Positions 52,301 through 61,300 of a stretch of 64,000 bases of DNA are shown one piece after another. The notes beneath the pieces are model-generated. The model had not been told where the DNA came from and searched no databases. It saw only the letters and a program-made list of their open reading frames with translations. A program made the translations under genes and the position numbers. How positions within the stretch are numbered: the first letter of the stretch is position 1; each line of letters opens with the position of its first letter. The stretch comes from Heterobilharzia americana. Lineage: Eukaryota > Platyhelminthes > Trematoda > Strigeidida > Schistosomatidae. The stretch covers positions 156,649,276 through 156,713,275 of the forward strand of contig OX104127.1 of NCBI GenBank assembly GCA_944470555.2, given 5' to 3'.

Positions 52301-55300
52301 CGGCTCGTAACTGGTGAACTAGTCAACCAGTTGAGGTTGGAATACTTCTGTTAGGCAATGGTTTATTCAGATTATTCCTTTCGAGGCATTCCCGTTGTTA
52401 TAGTTGTAATAAGGAAGTGGATAACCTTACGATTATGACAACCCTTTGATGACTTATGCTGCTGTTTATAGGCATAACAGTAGAAGCTGTAGAATCTGGA
52501 TTCATCATCATATCATCAGCAAAGGACCAAGCATACTGTGTAACAGACTAAGTTACCCCACACCCCATATCGGCACATCAAGTAACAAAGCACTAAGATG
52601 AAAGACAAAAAAAATATACAGAAGAATCAATCAAAAGCAGTAAAAAGGGAGGAGTGAGAAATTATTGAATTCGGTATGATGATTAAGATGAATATAATAT
52701 ATGGATACATCTAAGCCATATCACCTAGTTACTGACCACTGGTTTGTGTTGTCACGTGGACACTATCCGGGAAGTCTACATTGCCCTATATGGTTCAGTC
52801 CAACAATCAAAGACTTAAGGGGTTGGTGTTATCTTTTAATCCGGTGCCGCCGAATTTTTTTCTAGCCCAAACTTACTTCAGCTAACATTGTACCATGCGG
52901 AAGGTGATCATACGGCATACGTAACACATATCCCAGTCACCTAAGTCGATGAAGGTTCACGACCTTATCAACTGACATTTCTTCCCTACACCTAACTTCC
53001 GCATTACTGATATGCTTACGCTATAACTGACGGCCTATGCTACTAAGGTAATAGTAATCCGAAATCTGAAACCTTTTCATGATCTCTACCTTTAATATAT
53101 GGAGCATTTGATTCTGACCCAGTGGCTCAATGGTAACCCGCTGGCCGCGGAACCTGAAGGTGACGGGTTCGATCCTTGGCGGGGTGGGGTCGTGAGTGTG
53201 CACTGCTGAGGAGTCCCATACTAGTTGTATAAAACAGCTGTCCAGTGCTCCCAAGTTTCCTTTGTTCCTCCAACTGATGTCAGTATAAGATGAATAACAA
53301 CTTGAAATATTTCCAAATCTCCACAACTCCCTCAAAATTTAATATCCATGTTTCACAGCCATAGAGTAGAACAGAGTGAACTGCATTCACAGTTGTCGTT
53401 CAGCCTAACAATTAATAATTACCAACTTTCAACTCAACCCTAACCCTATTGAAGCAAAAGAAGATAATATTTGACACTGAAAGCAACTTATTTTCGGTAT
53501 ACAAGCAAAATGAAATAGCTGAAATGAATTGTATGCTAAAACTGTGAGTGAGATTGATCAGTAAAAAAACAGCGAAACATTAAAATATCATAGGTGGTTA
53601 TTAAGTAAGTTGTAGAAGACAAATTGTAAAAAGTAAAGCTTCAACAGTTACTGTGAAGGGTCGAATTTTCTGGACAAAAGCCACTGAATAGTGGAATGAT
53701 TGGCTTAGTGTCCAAGGTGATGTACAGATTAAGTACGACTAACGCATTAGATTAGAAGTGCATCATTTCATATTTTCATGGTTACATGGTTTTGATCACA
53801 GGTTTCTCCGTAGCATTGCTGATACTTGGTGAAATCATCGTGTGAGAAATGTTTGAGGTTATTTGATGAGGTTTTGAAGTTTAGTCGACTGAGATGGTTT
53901 GGACGTACACTGAGCATGCTAAGTCACCAGCCTATCTCGATGTGCCATACTAGAAGAAGCTGGATTAGGTTTTAAGAGAGTTTAGGGTGGCTTTACCAAA
54001 ACGTCGTACCAGTCGATGAAGTTTCTGACTGTTGGTCTGTGCTGTGTGAGATGTCGACTGCCTGATCTGGGTCCTCGAGACGAAAGGAATCAGTAGTTGA
54101 GGACTAACTGTCGATGAGAGTATCGCAGATGTATTGACTCCCTGACATCTTGTGAAGCTTAAATATTTGCACTAACCTTTAACTTGAAGTTGTATATTCT
54201 CTCACATAACTTTGTCTACTTTGATATCGCTCTTATTGTATTCACGTTTTCTTTATGTATCACTGTGGATTGTAGCAAGTTGAATCTATGCACTTGTCTT
54301 CTAGATTCTACGTTGATTCAGTTCAGTTCAAAAATTAACTTGTAGGTATGTGTGCTAGATCATAAATCACACCTACTATATAGTAGTTGGTGTTACGATG
54401 AATTTGTTTACATGAAACGGTGCTTCATTCTAACTTTACTCAGTAGTTGAAAATGGTTTGTTTAAACGAATATACTATATCTTGATTTGCCTAAAATGTC
54501 ACCTTTATCACCTGGTGATTGCATCCATTTCAGGTAGTCTGTAACAATAATTAACTGCCTAAACTATTTGTAATGTATTTTATGAGTAATTTTGATCAAC
54601 TGATATTCATTAGTGGCATAAAAGGTGGACTTCTTAGAGCATGCTTAACATTTTACCATGTTCATAAAAGAAATTATTATTATGATTGACCTATGGTATC
54701 ATAGAATACCTTTGGTATGATTCTGTTTTCTTTTGTTTGTGTATATATTTACATATCCGACTGCTCAGTAATCACATAATATTAGTCACTAGAAAACTCT
54801 TATTCATATGAAACTACTTACTAACATGTTTCTCTCTTTCGTTTTCACTAATTAAAACCTATTTCTGAGATACGAACATGTTTTCATGTAGATTTTATGT
54901 TTTTGCCATTTTCAGTCTTGTTGCATTGATATTAGAAATCCCCCCCCTGTTTCCTGTAAGTGTAGTATACAGTGAACATTACTTGAAGTTGTCTGACTTC
55001 ACTCAAAAGTTAAGGAATTACAACAGCAGCTATACATCTATCCCATATTTTCTAAGATAATGTAATGTCAGACTGCTGACCAGACTTTTATTTCATTTCA
55101 GCAGTCGGACCTCGTAGCTCAGTTGGTAAAGCATCGGGTCAGAAACCCGTTGGTTACTGGTTCGAATTCGGCCGCGGTCAAAATTCTCATTTCACCTTCA
55201 ATCATCACCCAGTATAAATATTAGTCTGCCAAACTAAGGCTATCTCAGATAGTCAAATGATAATCAATATGATGCTCCCATTCACTGATTCAGTTAGATT

Positions 55301-58300
55301 TAGATTTGGATGAGAAGTCGTAACTAGGCAGCCAATGTGAATACGATCAAGCGGTATTATTATTGTTATTATCATTTGTCCCTTTGGTTGCCAGTGGAAC
55401 ATAGGGCTTCAGTAGCTCCTCGTCACTTCACTCTCTTCTCTGCACTCTTTCCAACCTAGCTCCACCACTGCTCAGAGGCTTTCATTTCTTCCTCACATGA
55501 TCGCCTCTATGTCACCCTCGGACGCCAAACTCGTCGTTTCCCCTTTGAGTTCCACTTGAAGGCTTGGAGCGTGAAGTCCTCAGTCAGTCTTCTCAGTGTA
55601 TACTCAATCCAATCCATCTCCACTTTCTTCTGCATATTTGTTGGGCGATGGGTTCTTGGTTGGTTCGTTGCTAGGCTAGAGTTCCTTGTTGCTTATTTTT
55701 TCTGGCCATCTGATCTCGAGTATCGAGTGAGCGTAGGTGGCAGCTGTTGATGAATGTCTGTGGTTTGTTGAAAATGCTTTTCGAGACACGTCAAGTCTCT
55801 GAATCATCACATAGAAGCACTGACTTATTTGACATTAGTGTTGAAAATCCGGATGTTGTTCACGCTTTATGCTGAGTGGAGTGCAGTGCAGTAAATCTCT
55901 ACACTGATTTCAGATTAATGCATGAAGGCCTGTCTTGCTCTCTGTCCGATCCTGGCTTTGACGTCCTTATCTTTCACGCCTGTAGTTGAGACGATACTGT
56001 CTAGGTAGGTAGGTGGGTGAAAGAGACAACTTCGTTTAGATTTTCCCCGTCCATGCTGATTGCTGCTTTTTGTTGTTGTTGGTTGGGTATCTTCATCACT
56101 TCTCTCTTCTCTAGGTTCACCTGATGAAAGTCCGGTCTTCGCTGCCTTGCCTCGCCTCGCCTCTTTTACTAACTTGTTAGTTTTCGCCTGTAGATCTTCG
56201 ACTTTGTGCTACAAGACATGGGATATAAACCGTCATCGGCGAAATCCAAATTGTGTAGGGTCTTTTCATTGGTTGAACAGCGTATGCTCATCTCCTCACA
56301 GTTTGTTGCATGATCCAGTCGAGCACAATCAGGAAGATGGTCGGTGATACTAGGCGACAACCTTTTCTTACTCCTGTCTTTACTTCAAAGGCGTCACTGA
56401 GCTTTCCATTATCAAGCAGTAGTAACGCATCACGAATTCACATCGTAGTCGTGCCAAACCGTTAGTGATTGAAATGGAATAAGAATCTGATGAGCAGTCG
56501 AACTTCGTAGCTCAGTTGGTAGATCATCGGACCGGAAACCCGTTGGTTACTGGTTCGAGTTCGGCCGCGGTCGAAATTTTCATTTCACCTTCAATCACCA
56601 CCCGGTATAAATATTAGTCTGCCAAACTAAGGCTATCTTAGATAATCAAATGATAATATCTTTGTTCTTAAAAAAGAAAGAAGAGAATTAATAAAAATAT
56701 CTATTTATTGAATACTTATTTTCTCTATTTTGTAGTTAGGCGATTTTGGTACTGCTGTTACCCTCTCCAATTGTGAAACTTTAGCTGATGTTGGATCATG
56801 GCGTTATCTAGCTCCTGAACGTGTAAGCTGTGGACCAGTAAAAAGTTGTGGAGTAAAATCGGATGTTTGGTCTTTAGGCTTAAGCATTTATGAGCTGGCC
56901 ACTGGAACAAATCCGTATGAACCACCAAGGGATCCAGTGGATGCATTCAATCAGGTAAATTTTTATACAAGCTGTTAAGATTATATTCTATGCTCATAAT
57001 GTATATTGAGTTAGTAGAATGAAAATCTTGTCAGTTATGAGTACTATAGTTCTGATAAATCTAGTCAGTCCTGAAGGAATCTTATGAGAAGACTCTATAA
57101 ATTGATACAGCGTCTATGCGAACTCTATGCGTCCAATCAATGGTGGAGATTCACAAGACTATACTATACCCGTCATACAAGGAGTGACTATCGTGACTCA
57201 TTGACCTTGTGGATGACGTTCTCGCGTCTGGGCCGGTCGGTACTGGGTTCAATTCTTGGTGAGAACATTCACATCCAACTGACTAGTCCCAAATAGGACA
57301 AAACGCACGTCCTGGATTCTATTCCTAGCTACTATCCATCAATAATATCAAAGAATAAAGTAGTTATCATAAGTATCATGATGGTGTGTCTTTTAGCTTA
57401 GTGATCGTATATCAAAGTGATTAGTGAAATAGTGATTAGCTTCGAGAGGTGATTCTCGGAGTTCCAGTTAGAAGTGGTGGCCGGTGGGAACCGAGCCTGA
57501 TGGTCATGAGGACAGTTACTCTACGATGACATTGGGTGGCGGTTGCGCTATATCATGAGCTTACAGAAATTGGAAATATGGACGATTGGATTCTGACCCA
57601 TTGGCTAGCTCAATAGTAACGTGCTGGCCACGGAACCTCAAGGTCGCGGGTGCGCACTGCTGAGGAATCCCATACTAGTTGAACGAAACAGCTGTCCAGT
57701 GCCCCCAGGTTTCCATTGTTCCTCCAACTGATGTCAGTCTACGATGAATATCAACTTGAAATATCCATAAATCCCCACAAACCCTCAAATTCAATTAAAT
57801 AGAATTCGGTCAACACTTAGGACTAGACAACATGCGATTGGTTGCTCTTTAGTGACTAATCATTGTGCTCAATCTATTCGTACAAAAGGTCAGTCGCATC
57901 CTGAATAGCTCAGTGGTAACGTCGCTGACTGCAACCCTGGGTAACACGGGTTCGAATCTCATAGGGGACAAAGCACAGAATCTACGTCAAGTAGGCCTTC
58001 CTTCTATCAAAGTTCACTGCGATGGTAAGCCTCATAACTTGACGGCCATATTCCAAGATGATTGATAGAAGTCAATGAAGTCGGTTACCCTTTAGTGACC
58101 AGTTAGTGTACATCGTACTTCGCTATCTGATTGAATACAGTTACTTGAAAATACTGTTATTGTTTTCCTTTCTATTTCTGTCATATTTCACAGGACATTA
58201 TTACTACATGTTTATAAGTGGGCTTGTTTTGACTTCATATTACTCCACACAGGGTTTGCCAAATGCCATCATGTGTTAGTGTTGTTGTTATTACTTTCTT

Positions 58301-61300
58301 AATCTTATGATTCATCAGTATTTTGTATATTTTGAAAGTAATAAAACAAAAACACTAATTTCAAGGTGATATTCATCACGTACTGACATCAAATGGAGAA
58401 CCATTGATAACCTCTAAGAGTATAGGACAGATATATCGTTCTAGTTGTGGGACTCCTTCATCAGTGCACACCTATGACCGCGCTAAAGATCCATAATTCT
58501 CCAATTGACATGAGCTTGTGGTGAATACTACCTTGAAACTAACCGATCAATGCCGCACAAACTTCCAAACTGTAAAAACAATAATCATAGATGCAGTAAT
58601 CATTTTCATGCTGTTAACTGTGATTGTGCATGGGAGCATCTAGTGTGAATAATTACACCATGTATATACAGTGTCCTTGTACTGATGCGATAATGGAGTA
58701 ACGAGACTCAATGTGTATTTCTCATGATCTACGGAAACCGTTTTGTACTAAAGTGTCTTTTAATGTGTAGTATATTGCCTACGCTCGTTACTGAAGATCA
58801 GATAGCCAAAAAGAATAAGCAACAACGAACTCCGGCAACAAACCAACCAAGAGTCTATCGCTCAACAAATATGCACTGGAAGGAAGTGGAGATGGATTGG
58901 GCATACACTGAGAAGGCCGACTGCAGACATCACGTGCCAGGCCAGGCCGTCGAGTGGAACCCCGGTGAGAAACGACAAGTTGGGCATCCGAGGTGAGAGT
59001 GACATGGAGGAGATCGTGAGAGGAGGAAATGAGAGCTTGTGGGTTGTCGTGGAGCCAGGTTGAAAAGATTTCAGAGAAGAGAGTGGAATGGAGACGTGTT
59101 ACTGAAGCCGTATGTTATATTAGGAATACAAGGGACAAATAATAATAAACAATATGTTGCAAGTGACTAGATATTTTGTGATGGTGTGGCTCATTGTACA
59201 AAGCGCTGAACTTCATGGGCTTGAACTCCACACTATCGGTCAAGTTATTGGCGACTGTGTAGTATTGAACGGAAACGAGAAGACAGACGAAGGACGGAAT
59301 GTTTATTGTTAACATGTGGTACAGTAGTCGTTAAATATGGTACATCTTGCACTAAGACAGTCATTTGTAAAATGTGCTTCATTTCGTCTTCTGTTTCTCT
59401 CCCTTGATTTGCTCTTCATACGCCCGCGTTGTCACTTGCGTTTCTCTGTGCAAAATCCTTACCCATTGCTGGTAATTCCCTACAATTTCTGCTGCCCCTT
59501 CAACATATACTGGTTATATCCATTCTTATCAGCAACACCTTCTACAATATCACCACATGAAGGTTCACGAAGCTACTCGCTACATTTTGATGTCGTTTTT
59601 TCCGAGTATATGCTTTTTTTGGTTATTTCTAATGTTTTGTACATTGAGGGGGGCTGCAAAATCAACGGTGATATCCGATTGCCTGTTAAGCGTCTAGTAT
59701 ACTGCGCTCTGGTTCTCTCTATCCTACTTCATGACTATTAAAGGTGGAAGACATCAGGAGACTCCATTGTTGTCTGCATATCTTTGTCCATTTCTTGTGA
59801 AACCACCAGGTCAGATATAGAGTTGTAGACACAGGAGGGAAGTCAGTGAATCTTCATTGACTTGAATGATATGGCCATATGTAGCACATGTGAAGTTACC
59901 GTCTATCTCGATTTCAGGTGAATTAGGTTCAGTCTGGGAAAAATTTAAGGATAGCCAGACTAAATCTTTGAATTAGTGTATGACAGCCGAAAAAGATGGT
60001 TGAAGGCTGTAATTGGTATGGTTCTGATTCTATCGCCGTCATTTGGATAGATTCACACATCATCTTCATGTTAAACATCATCAAAATAAAATGTAGTTAT
60101 TTGACAAGAAGTTACAATGATCTGCATATATCGTTCTAATGATTGTTTTGTGTGGTTACGTTATTATTGAATAATATGTATGTGTATTACTGAGGAGTCC
60201 CATACTAGGACGAAATAGCTATCCAATGCTCCTTGACTGTTCGGTTTGAACCATATAGAGTGATGCAGACTAGTCGATTAGGGTCCGCGAGACAAGATGA
60301 ACGAGTAGTTAGGGTCTCTGAATGATATGGTTCAGAATCGATGTTAATAGCACAAATGTATACACACTTGTCTTTTTCTTTACCGGTTAGGGTTAGTCTC
60401 ATCATTTATCCTATTCGTTATTCCTCTTTTTTACTACTTTGTACTGCTCTTGACTAATTTTTCATTCTTTCTTCATCTTTCGTTTTCTTGTCTTGTTACT
60501 TGATGTGCCGATATGAGGTGTGGAAACCGTTACGCAGTAATACCTAGTCCTATGTTGATCTTGATGATGATGTTGAAACCACCACGTTAGGCGTAGATTT
60601 GTAGGCACAAGAAGAAAGTCAGTTGATGAAGTGGATCTTCACCAACTCGAATGGCATGGCCTTGTATTGTACAAGCGAAGTTATCGCCTATCTCTATGCT
60701 ACCTGAAGTAGGCCTAAAACTTCGGCACTGTGATAGATTGTAATTCAGTTTTAGTCTGTTTATTCAATGTGTCACTCAGGAAACATCATTCTTTACTGGA
60801 TAACATCTCGGACAAATCTAATAAACAGACTAAATTATTTGAAATAGGTTTAAGCTGAAAAAGTTAAAGGTGGTCAGATTGAAACATTGAATCAATGCAT
60901 AAAGTCTGTGCCTGTTAGTTTGAGCCGTTTACAGAAATGTAGACCTATGGGTTGAGGTTGCTGTGACAACTGTAAAAGATAGTGGATATGGTTCGAATTC
61001 TTTCTTAGTGATACAGATGCATCCACATATTATCCTCATCGTGTGGTTGGTTATTGTTGAATGGCTAATATATATACTGAGGAGGCCTGCACTAGGATGA
61101 AACAGCTGTCCAGTGCCTTCAGTGGTCCTCCAATCGATTTGAATCCGCGATGGACACTGCCTTATAAGTCCCAAACTACATTACTTTGGAGTAAGTTAAT
61201 CGGAAGTGAAACGATTGCATACCGAAAACCTTGGTGGATAGTTGTGCTATGTCGCAAATTGACACTATGAACTATTGAGCTTCGATAAAGTGACTGAATG

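Noticed and set aside
55108..55180. Functional tRNA gene
   Set aside because: Anticodon loop lacks U33, the acceptor stem has a mismatch, and the unit continues into a repeat tail shared with a second copy.
57900..57965. Functional tRNA gene
   Set aside because: Only A and B boxes are recognisable; I could not fold a complete cloverleaf, and it looks like a SINE head.
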